Shown here in pieces: positions 7,983 to 14,789 of a stretch of DNA of 48,756 nucleotides. The notes below the pieces were generated by a model. It searched no databases and was not told the DNA's origin. It was given only the letters and a program-made list of their open reading frames with translations. The stretch is from Alphaproteobacteria bacterium (GTDB lineage: Bacteria; Pseudomonadota; Alphaproteobacteria; Micavibrionales; Micavibrionaceae). Where the stretch lies: the NCBI GenBank assembly GCA_028277665.1, contig JANQFU010000078.1, positions 1-48,756 on the forward strand. The letters run 5' to 3'. The translations under genes and the position numbers were made by a program. Every line of letters starts with the position of its first letter. Position 1 is the first letter of the stretch.

Positions 7983-8782
7983 CGCACGACATGACAAACA
8001 CAATGGCCACGATAGAGCGGGAGCAAAAACGGGACGCAACAACTCCGGCGCCGCTTCAGGGCGAACTGAGCGTTCACCACCTCTCCCGCAGCTACAAAAA
8101 GCGCCCGGTTCTGCGGGACGTCTCCCTCTCGATCCGTCAGGGTGAGGCCGTCGCGCTGCTCGGTCCGAACGGCGCGGGAAAAACGACCTGTTTTTATATT
8201 GTTACCGGCATGATTCCTGCGGACGGCGGCTATATCATGCTGGACGGACAGGACATCACGTCGCTCCAGATGTACCGCCGCGCCCGGCTCGGGATCGGCT
8301 ACCTGCCTCAGGAAAGCTCGATTTTCCGGGGTCTGAACGTCGAGGATAATCTCCGCGCCGTGCTGGAAGCGCAGATCGGCCTGACGGCGGAACAACGCGA
8401 GCTTCTGCTCGGCGAACTGCTTGCCGAATTTTCGATCACGCATTTGCGGCGGACGCCCTCGGTCGCCCTTTCGGGGGGGGAGCGCCGCCGGCTGGAAATC
8501 GCCCGCGCGCTGGCCTCGCGCCCGCGCTTCATGCTTCTGGACGAACCGCTTGCCGGAATCGACCCGATCGCCGTTGGCGATATCCGGGCCCTGATTGCAC
8601 ATCTGAAAACCCGCGGAATCGGGGTCCTGATCACGGATCACAACGTTCGGGATTGTCTGGAAATCGTCGACCGGGCCTATATCCTCCATGACGGTCAGGT
8701 CCTGATGGAAGGCACCCCGGCCGACATCGTCGCCCACGAAGACGTTCGCCGCGTCTATCTCGGCGAAGGGTTTCAGCTTTAA
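7979..8782 (+). CDS. lptB: LPS export ABC transporter ATPase LptB
   Basis: ATPase of the LptB2FG complex that extracts LPS from the inner membrane. Of 267 aa, residues 25-265 form the ABC domain: Walker A GPNGAGKTT, Q-loop YLPQESSIF, signature LSGGERRR, Walker B FMLLDEPLAGIDP, and switch histidine ITDHN. The LptB-type sequence VRDCLEIVDRAYILHDGQVL follows. The ATG at 7979 overlaps the lptA stop; ATG 7991 is a possible alternative. The signature motif is encoded across a run of eight G (8473-8480), a slippage-prone tract. The common downstream neighbour rpoN is not here. Confidence 0.96.
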   Translation: MTHDMTNTMATIEREQKRDATTPAPLQGELSVHHLSRSYKKRPVLRDVSLSIRQGEAVALLGPNGAGKTTCFYIVTGMIPADGGYIMLDGQDITSLQMYRRARLGIGYLPQESSIFRGLNVEDNLRAVLEAQIGLTAEQRELLLGELLAEFSITHLRRTPSVALSGGERRRLEIARALASRPRFMLLDEPLAGIDPIAVGDIRALIAHLKTRGIGVLITDHNVRDCLEIVDRAYILHDGQVLMEGTPADIVAHEDVRRVYLGEGFQL

Positions 8783-8883
8783 AGCGCGGCCTTTTCGCTT
8801 TTGAAAATATCGGCTCTGATGTATGATGGGCCGGTATTTTTTATGTTCCGTTTCACTCCGGTATCCGTATAGCGATTTCAGCC

Positions 8884-9831
8884 ATGACCCTAAAATCCGA
8901 TCAGAAATCTACGTTCCGCTCTGCCTTGTTTGTCTGTGCGACATTCGGCATTCTCTTCTCTGTCGCAGCCTGCGGGCCGCTGACTGTCAAACAGGAAGAC
9001 TATGCACCATGGCCTGTCCGGAAAATTGAACCCGCTTCTTACACCAGGGAAAGCCCTGAACAGATTGCCGAACCGCCTGCCGTTAAACCGGCGTTTGTCA
9101 AACGCAAGCCGGTGATTCTTACGGAAGCGCCGGAGCCGGTTCCTCCGGAAAAGATTGCCGAACAACCGGAACCGGCACAGCCGGAAAAAACCTCCATACA
9201 TACGCAGGAAGAACCGCAAGAGTCACAAAAGCCTGTCTCTGCACCACAACATGAACACGGGCACGATGATAATCATGGTGACGGCGAAGAAGCCGCGCGG
9301 AACGTCGAACCCGATGCCGGGCCGGCCGGCGGACACGGGCACGCCATGAATTTTCCGCTTCCGGAAGCCCCTGTTTTCAGACTGGGCGCGGGAGACCAGA
9401 TTCGTATTATCGTTCAGGGTGAGGACGACCTGAGCGGCCGGCACGGATTGGCTTCGGCCGGAACCGTCACCATGCCCCTGATCGGCGAGGTTCCCCTGTC
9501 GGGATTGACGCCCGCCGAAGCTGAAGATGCGATTGAGGCCGCCCTTCTCGACGGATATCTCAATGCGCCGGAGGTCTCCGTAAATGTTGTCAAATACCGG
9601 CCGTTTTTTGTAATGGGCGAAGTTGAGACTCCCGGATCTTACGGATACGAATCCGATATCCGGGTTATTAACGCTGTTGCGTTCAGCGGTGGATTTTCCC
9701 CGCGTGCCGACCACAGCCATGTTGAAATTACGCGCACAGGAAAAGACGGAAAAAGAACGACCTTTGACGCCGATACGCAAGCAGAAGTCCTGCCGGGAGA
9801 TGTGATCATCGTCAAAGAACGCTCCTTCTGA
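8884..9831 (+). CDS. Wza-like polysaccharide export lipoprotein with His/Pro/Glu-rich linker
   Basis: A 315-residue predicted outer-membrane-associated lipoprotein. The N-terminal signal ends in lipobox SVAAC with C30 as the lipidated cysteine. Residues about 31-155 are a low-complexity linker rich in Pro, Glu and Lys with a His cluster (HEHGHDDNHG, later GGHGH). Residues about 160-225 are a polysaccharide-export (Poly_export) domain (FRLGAGDQIRIIVQGEDDLS). Residues about 230-315 are an SLBB domain (YRPFFVMGEVETPGSYGY), ending VLPGDVIIVKERSF. It lacks the C-terminal amphipathic helix of E. coli Wza. The 102-base gap from lptB suggests its own transcription or loose coupling. Its stop overlaps the next start. 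Confidence 0.88.
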   Translation: MTLKSDQKSTFRSALFVCATFGILFSVAACGPLTVKQEDYAPWPVRKIEPASYTRESPEQIAEPPAVKPAFVKRKPVILTEAPEPVPPEKIAEQPEPAQPEKTSIHTQEEPQESQKPVSAPQHEHGHDDNHGDGEEAARNVEPDAGPAGGHGHAMNFPLPEAPVFRLGAGDQIRIIVQGEDDLSGRHGLASAGTVTMPLIGEVPLSGLTPAEAEDAIEAALLDGYLNAPEVSVNVVKYRPFFVMGEVETPGSYGYESDIRVINAVAFSGGFSPRADHSHVEITRTGKDGKRTTFDADTQAEVLPGDVIIVKERSF

Positions 9832-10982
9832 TGTCATCGCAAACGCGCCCGTCTTCTTCGCTCCTGCATTTATGGTCGTCCCGCGGGATTCTGGCCGGCC
9901 TGACAATCTTTGCAATGTCCGCAGCCTTTTCTGTCTGTGCCTTTTTACCGCCGCGTTATACAGGCATCGCCATTCTTCATGGCGACGATCCCGCGGATGC
10001 CCTTCGGACGTCCGGTCTTGCCGCCGATGTTCTTCGGCGCGCGCGCCTGAAAAATGTACTGCCGCCGACGGCGGACAAGCTCTTGAAAAATCTTGAGATC
10101 CGGTCTGGAAACAATGCGCAGTTGACCGTTCGATATACGGATGAAACGCCTGAAGGCGCGGCTCTTTATGCGAATCTGTTTGCGTCGGCCTATCTTGAGA
10201 ACCGCGAGTCGGAACGCATGGCTGCCATACAGCAGCGCATTGACCGGCTTTCGGTTCGTATGACTGCCGCAAGACAAGCCTATCTGGAGGCTGAACAGGC
10301 CATTGCCGCACATATGGCCGAACACGCACTCTTTGAACATGTTCCGCCGGATCTTGCTTCCCGGGCCGGGCTTCGTTTGCAGCTTGCAGCTTTTCTTGAG
10401 AGAAAGGCGATGCTCGAGAATGAATTTCCGGCTCTGCCGTCTTCTCTGAATGCCGAGAGAGACGAGGCGAAACAGCGTCTGGAAACGCTTTCCATTCGCT
10501 ACGGGCCGCGCCATCCGAAAATCATCGAGGCCAGAGCGGCTCTTCAGGCCCTGGACTCCCGTCTTCAGAAAGACCGTATGCAAAAGCTTAACACGCTTCA
10601 GGCAGAACTTGACGCCATATCCGCACAGATAGAAAATCTGAATGCAGCGCTCGCAGAAGACGCGGACTGGAAACAAGTCCGGCAAAAAGCCATGATCCGA
10701 CTGCATGAACTTGAATTCGAGGCCGCCATCCGGAAAAGCGCATTCGACGCCTTCGTTCAGGCTTATGTCCGCACGGTCACTCACGAAGCGCACACAGAGG
10801 AAAATCCCCTGCCCCTGCTGATACGTTCCGCACAGGAGCCGGACTCACCGTCCTGGCCGAAAACGCCGGTTGCCGTATTTGTCTCCGGGCTTTGCGCATT
10901 TGCCTTCGCCTGTCTTTGGGTTCTTTTGAGCGGGCCGCGTCGCCGCTTTGCTCCCTGCCGGGAACGGAACGCCGGCTCATAG
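9831..10982 (+). CDS. GumC/Wzz-type chain-length determinant protein without kinase domain
   Basis: A polysaccharide co-polymerase-like inner-membrane protein of 383 aa. A first membrane helix lies near residues 19-40 (ILAGLTIFAMSAAFSVCAFL), then a periplasmic region with long coiled-coil helices (residues about 120-310). The family signature RYGPRHPKIIEARAALQAL is near residue 220. A second helix is at about 340-362 after a proline-rich approach (PDSPSWPKTPVAVFV). There is no C-terminal tyrosine kinase domain, unlike Wzc. Its start shares one base with the stop of the Wza-like gene, so the two are translationally coupled and probably cooperate in export. Confidence 0.88.
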   Translation: MSSQTRPSSSLLHLWSSRGILAGLTIFAMSAAFSVCAFLPPRYTGIAILHGDDPADALRTSGLAADVLRRARLKNVLPPTADKLLKNLEIRSGNNAQLTVRYTDETPEGAALYANLFASAYLENRESERMAAIQQRIDRLSVRMTAARQAYLEAEQAIAAHMAEHALFEHVPPDLASRAGLRLQLAAFLERKAMLENEFPALPSSLNAERDEAKQRLETLSIRYGPRHPKIIEARAALQALDSRLQKDRMQKLNTLQAELDAISAQIENLNAALAEDADWKQVRQKAMIRLHELEFEAAIRKSAFDAFVQAYVRTVTHEAHTEENPLPLLIRSAQEPDSPSWPKTPVAVFVSGLCAFAFACLWVLLSGPRRRFAPCRERNAGS

Positions 10983-11087
10983 ACTCATGTGGATATCCCG
11001 GCTTCGCCCCGTTACGATGCCGGCAAAAGCCGCTATACTCCCTTTTGAAATCGTACATATGATGATCTGGTTTTGATGGAGGCGCGG

Positions 11088-11297
11088 ATGTTTTCCCGGC
11101 CTGAACATATGTTTCCGAAGGTTGTTCGCCCGGTTCTGGCCGGGCTTGGATTGTTGTGTTTTCTTTCCGGATTTTTTGTATTTGCCGGTACGGGCCTTTA
11201 TGCCCTGACCGCTCCTGCGCTGCTTCTTTCGGAGCAGGAAACGCACCCGCCCGTTCTGGCGCGTACCGCAGAGGTCTTTGAGAAGCAGGAGTTGTGA
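11088..11297 (+). CDS. Small membrane protein, unknown
   Basis: 69 aa from ATG 11088, chosen because GGAGG lies 5 bases upstream; an in-frame ATG at 11076 is also possible. One or two hydrophobic helices (VLAGLGLLCFLSGFFVFAG, then LYALTAPALLL) are followed by a short polar tail. Its TGA overlaps the ATG of the next gene by one base, so the pair is probably co-translated. I do not recognise the family. Its position suggests a link to the polysaccharide module upstream. Confidence 0.6.
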   Translation: MFSRPEHMFPKVVRPVLAGLGLLCFLSGFFVFAGTGLYALTAPALLLSEQETHPPVLARTAEVFEKQEL

Positions 11298-12109
11298 TGA
11301 GTCTTCTCGTTCTTCTTCTTGCAGGAACCGTGAGCTTCTGGATGCAGGATGTGCCGCCTCTTCTCCATCTTCAGGGCTTATCTCTGGCCTGCATGCTTTG
11401 GAGCGCGGTTTTTTTGTGGATTCTTTCCCGCATTTTACAAGCGGATTGCATTTTAAGGGACGATTATCTCTGCGCAGAACAATCCCGGATTCTGCCTCTA
11501 CACTTAAAAAGCAGCGTGACAAAATCACGCCTGCGCAAACGCGCGCAGGCGCTTCGCCCGTTTACAAATTCTTTTTTCGGATTTTTGCTTGCGCTCACGC
11601 CTTTGCATCTGTCTTCTCTTGCGGCAGCAGAAAACCTCCCGCTTTTTGCCGAAGAGCTGTTATCTCTGTTTTTGTGCGGCGTCGTTTTCTTATCCTTTGC
11701 TCTCTCCGCCCGGAGCAGCATCCCGATCATCACATTCGTTCTGGCTGTGGCCTGTCTGAGCGGAGGATATTTGACGGCCGCCTTCTTTTCCGGAGCGGAG
11801 ATAGCCGTTTCCAACTTTCTCGGCGATCCCGCCCGCCTGTGCCTTCCCGCTGTCCTTTTTGCGGCAGGGTTCCGGATTATGCGGGACGGAACTCTGAATA
11901 TACAGCGGCAACGTTTGATCGGCGGGCTCTTGTGTTTCCTGTCTGTTCTTTCTGTCCTGTCCGCAGGCGTGGCCGCAGATTTTTCTCCGGCCGCTTCTTC
12001 CATCCTTCAGATTTTGTTCAGTGCGGGAAGCGGCGCGTGCTGGTCTGTACTCCAGATTCGAGATCCATATAACACCCCACGTCCCGGGACATTCCCGGTC
12101 GTACAATAG
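11297..12109 (+). CDS. Multi-spanning membrane protein, unknown
   Basis: 270 aa with about seven hydrophobic segments, for example LLVLLLAGTVSFW, LLSLFLCGVVFLSFALSA, PIITFVLAVACLSGGYL and LIGGLLCFLSVLSVLSAGVA. A basic cytoplasmic loop (KSSVTKSRLRKRAQALR) follows the second helix. I see no glycosyltransferase, flippase or polymerase motif. The start at 11297 overlaps the previous stop. An overlapping open frame in another phase was rejected because it lacks helices and is Ser/Arg-rich. A role in the upstream export module is only an inference from coupling. Confidence 0.65.
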   Translation: MSLLVLLLAGTVSFWMQDVPPLLHLQGLSLACMLWSAVFLWILSRILQADCILRDDYLCAEQSRILPLHLKSSVTKSRLRKRAQALRPFTNSFFGFLLALTPLHLSSLAAAENLPLFAEELLSLFLCGVVFLSFALSARSSIPIITFVLAVACLSGGYLTAAFFSGAEIAVSNFLGDPARLCLPAVLFAAGFRIMRDGTLNIQRQRLIGGLLCFLSVLSVLSAGVAADFSPAASSILQILFSAGSGACWSVLQIRDPYNTPRPGTFPVVQ

Positions 12110-12147
12110 CAAGAAATCTCAAATGTGCAGGAACAGGGCAATTTATT

Positions 12148-12663
12148 ATGAGACAAGCGGAAAAATATAGACTGGCCGGTTTTTTTCTCTTTTTCTTTAT
12201 GGCTGCGTTTTTGCCATTGGCCGGCTATGCGCAGCAGGATCAGGGGGCTGCGGTTTATTTCGCCCGGGAAATCGCATCGGCTTGTCTCGGCACGCCGGAA
12301 GGCAGTCATAAATGGACGGACCAGTCTTGTTTGAAGGCGCTATCGGCTTCCACGCTTGCGTTTGGAACGGATTACACTGTAGAGCTTCAGAATTCCGGGC
12401 AACAGGAGGCCGCCCAAACCATTATAAACCATTGTGCCGCCGCGACGGCTGCAGCCCAGAAAGAAATTCCCGCTGACGCGCTGGCCGGCGCCATGACGGA
12501 ATGTGCAAATACGATCAGTGACGTTGCGGCGCAGACAGGCCTTGCGCCGAATTTGTCCCATTACCAGCTTGTCGTCTATCCGGTATTTTGTCTGAATCCG
12601 GACGATTACGATCAATGTTCGGCGTTTGAGAAAGAACTTTCACGCTATTTGAACGCGCTATAA
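12148..12663 (+). CDS. Exported cysteine-containing protein, unknown
   Basis: 171 aa with a strong signal peptide (FFLFFFMAAFLPLAGYA, then AQQD). The mature part is mostly helical with six cysteines, which would allow disulfides in the periplasm. It shows no known motif. It lies 38 bases after the membrane-protein gene on the same strand and may end that transcription unit. Its last 6 bases overlap the 3' end of the convergent SDR gene. Confidence 0.65.
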   Translation: MRQAEKYRLAGFFLFFFMAAFLPLAGYAQQDQGAAVYFAREIASACLGTPEGSHKWTDQSCLKALSASTLAFGTDYTVELQNSGQQEAAQTIINHCAAATAAAQKEIPADALAGAMTECANTISDVAAQTGLAPNLSHYQLVVYPVFCLNPDDYDQCSAFEKELSRYLNAL

Positions 12664-13392
12664 AAAAGTCGCGTTGCCGGCCGCAATCTCGATCACTTCT
12701 CCGTGCCGGAGACATTCCGGCAGGACGAGGTCGAGGAAGCGGGGCGCGAGATTTTCAGGCGTCAGAGCTTTCCGGGGATACCCGCCCGGATAAGCCTTAG
12801 AGAGCATCTCCGTTTGCACGGCCCCGGGAGAAATCATATTTACGCGCAGCTTCGTCTTCTCCGTCTCCGCCGCCCAAACCCGGATGATGGATTCCAGTGC
12901 CGCTTTACTGGCCGCGTACGCCCCCCAATAAGCAGCCGGATGCCGGGCAAGAAAAGAACCCGTAAAAACGGCCCGGCCCGCAGGCGAGTCCAGAAGGAGC
13001 GGGGCCAGATTACGGATCAGGCACAGATTGGCTTCAACATTCACCTGAAACGTTGCGCTCCAGTCTTCCGGCGACGAATTGGCAACCGGGCCGAGCGGCG
13101 GAAGCGTCCCCGCATTCCCAACCAGAATATCAAGCCGGCCGCACCGGTGCGCGATCACATCGCCAATATTCGAAATCGTCTCGATATCCGCCATATCGAC
13201 CGGTAAGAGCGTCAGAGGCAAATCGCCCGCCGCCCGAACCTCATCATCAATCTCTTCAAGAGATGCGATCCCGCGCGCCATGACAATAACCTGCGCTCCC
13301 TCACGGGCCAGAAGCCGCGTCACCGCACCGCCGATCCCCCGGGATCCGCCGGTCACAAGAGCAACTTTGCCGTCCAGACGTTTTTCAGCCAT
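12658..13392 (-). CDS. Short-chain dehydrogenase/reductase
   Basis: A classical SDR of 244 aa with a Rossmann fold. The cofactor motif is TGGSRGIGGAV near residue 15, the structural NAG motif is near residue 94, the catalytic Ser is in FTGSF, and the catalytic YAASK (Tyr/Lys) is near residue 160. It resembles the YciK-like group of uncharacterised oxidoreductases; the substrate is unknown. It is monocistronic, with a repeat-derived sequence upstream (13407-13502) separating it from secB. Confidence 0.88.
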   Translation of the reverse strand: MAEKRLDGKVALVTGGSRGIGGAVTRLLAREGAQVIVMARGIASLEEIDDEVRAAGDLPLTLLPVDMADIETISNIGDVIAHRCGRLDILVGNAGTLPPLGPVANSSPEDWSATFQVNVEANLCLIRNLAPLLLDSPAGRAVFTGSFLARHPAAYWGAYAASKAALESIIRVWAAETEKTKLRVNMISPGAVQTEMLSKAYPGGYPRKALTPENLAPRFLDLVLPECLRHGEVIEIAAGNATFL

Positions 13393-13406
13393 CGGAAATC
13401 CTGTTT

Positions 13407-13502
13407 AACCTCAACTACGGATAAGAATAAGTTACAAAACCGAGAAAACCAACCGTCATCCCGGTGTTCGTCAGGATGACGTTGATTTATAAGATTTTAT
13501 AG
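13407..13502. repeat. Modular palindromic element, short form, degenerate
   Basis: Starts AACCTCAACTACGGATAAGA, then the R-type arm (ATAAGTTACAAAACC), the palindrome core CGTCATCCCGG ... AGGATGACG, and part of the L-type arm (TTATAAGATTTTA). It carries no inner core. The far end is truncated. It is related to the copies at 19800, 30191, 44081 and 48589. Confidence 0.75.
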
Positions 13503-13515
13503 CACCATACAAGAG

Positions 13516-14064
13516 TCAGGCGGTTCCGGCCGGCGGCGGCTGCTGACGGAATTTGCTCAGATACAGTCCGTAGAAATCCGGCGGGTTCAGAAGAAGCGGC
13601 GGCAATCCGCCCTGGCGGGTCAGGTCTCCGATAATCTGCCGAACGAACGGAAACGCGAGTTTCGGTACCTCGATCAGCAAAAGCGGGTGGCGCTGCTTGT
13701 CCGAAACGTCTCCGGACAGTTCGACGAGCACGCCGTAATCGACCTCGGCGATAAAGACAACGTCACCGTTTTCACGAACGGCTTGTGCTTTCAGGTGCAG
13801 ACTAACCTCAAAAAGATCGCCTCCTTCTTTTTGGGGGCCTTCGGAGTCGGACAACGCTTCTATCGGCCGGGCATCCATGCCGATATTGACGTTCATCTGG
13901 GGCGGGGGCTGATTCGGTTTCAGGAAATCCGGCGCTTGCGGGTTTTCAAACGATAAATCCCGGATATACTGGGCATGAATAATCAAAGGCAGGTTCTGCG
14001 GAAGAAAGCGGGGGTCCTGCCCCTGTTCTTGCCCCTCATTCTGATCCTGATTCGCGTCACTCAT
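13516..14064 (-). CDS. secB: Protein-export chaperone SecB
   Basis: A cytoplasmic tetrameric chaperone that keeps preproteins unfolded for SecA. 182 aa starting at CAT 14062-14064 (MSDANQDQNE). Diagnostic features: IHAQYIRDLSFENP near residue 30, then FEVSLHLKAQA, and the ending FPFVRQIIGDLTRQGGLPPL with LNPPDFYGLY. The N-terminal 18 residues are Gln/Asp-rich and the C-terminus ends QQPPPAGTA. The ribosome binding site is weak (AGAGAC). Its common partners fxsA and timA are present but about 10 kb away. Confidence 0.95.
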   Translation of the reverse strand: MSDANQDQNEGQEQGQDPRFLPQNLPLIIHAQYIRDLSFENPQAPDFLKPNQPPPQMNVNIGMDARPIEALSDSEGPQKEGGDLFEVSLHLKAQAVRENGDVVFIAEVDYGVLVELSGDVSDKQRHPLLLIEVPKLAFPFVRQIIGDLTRQGGLPPLLLNPPDFYGLYLSKFRQQPPPAGTA

Positions 14065-14369
14065 AATCTTTGTCTCTAATAGTCTTTTGTTATCGTATCT
14101 ACACTGAGTTCGAGTGTTTAGCATGCCCTCCAGCAAAGCTCAAGATCATCCTCTGTTTCCAGCAGGGGGATCGCGTGGAGTTATGAATATAAAAAATGCA
14201 TAGAAAGAGGTAATTTTTTATAAAATTCCCAAACCCCGCCATCCTCCGGCCAAGTATCTCTTGAGTCCGGAGGATCCATTCATCCGCCAGCACACGCTTA
14301 GAAATGGATCCTCTGCATGCGCAGAGGATTGTCTGTTGAATGTATGGTACACGATACTAGATAGTGTAG
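14065..14369. other. Intergenic sequence with repeat and IS end
   Basis: No gene. It contains an AT-rich stretch upstream of secB, a palindromic repeat (14237-14335), and the sequence beyond the stop of the IS5-type transposase remnant, where the IS end should lie. I could not identify a terminal inverted repeat with confidence. Confidence 0.5.
14237..14335. repeat. CATCCTCCG-type double-hairpin repeat, copy 1
   Basis: Two linked hairpins: CATCCTCCG ... CGGAGGATC, then ATGGATCCTCTGC ATGC GCAGAGGAT. The same layout, including ATTCATCCG and GAAATGGATCC between the hairpins, recurs at 32595-32679. Confidence 0.8.
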
Positions 14370-14789
14370 TCACGAGATACTGGCCCAGAGAGCGATGCAT
14401 CTGATATGAACGGCGGCGAGGAAGGATGTGCTGTTTTTGGCGTATCGTGTGGCGATGCCGCGCCATCGTTTGAGGTGCAGAAAAGCCTCCTCTACCAGAT
14501 GGCGCAGTTCGTAGAGATCTTGGTCGTAATCTCTTTGGTCGGTGCGGTTCTTTCCTGGCGGAATGACCGCGTTCATCTCCTGTTTTTTGGCCTGCTCTAT
14601 GATTTCATTGCTATCATAGCCGCGATTCGCGAGAAGATGATCGGCGTCAATCCCCTCAATCAAGCGGACAGCCTGCGTACAATCTGCTCTTGTACCTTGC
14701 GTGAGAAGGACTCTGACCGGCATACCATGCGCATCCACGGCCAGATGTATTTTTGTGTTGAGCCCCCTTTTGTGCGGCTACTTTGTCTT
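14370..14789 (-). mobile_element. IS5-family (IS427-like) transposase remnant, 3' part
   Basis: The reading frame encodes GLNTKIHLAVDAHGMPVRVL, LLANRGYDSNEIIE, VIPPGKNRTDQRDYD and RHLVEEAFLHLKRWRGIATR, ending in ALWASIS at TGA 14370-14372. This is the second half of an IS427-type DDE transposase, including the last DDE glutamate region (LVE..F..LK...). The N-terminal half is missing. At the 5' edge the tract AAAAGGGGG shifts frame between SSRTKGG and GLNTKIH, at the place where some IS427-group elements use programmed frameshifting. The left boundary falls inside the end of the kinase gene. Confidence 0.85.

Noticed and set aside
8473..8480. Run of eight G in the lptB signature motif as a phase-variation switch
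   Set aside because: The tract encodes the required LSGGE motif of an essential ATPase. On/off switching is implausible, although it is a possible sequencing-error site.
11278..12072. An overlapping 264-codon frame in another phase of the 270-aa membrane protein
   Set aside because: It has no consistent membrane helices and is Ser/Arg-rich. The chosen frame has regular hydrophobic segments and a coupled start.
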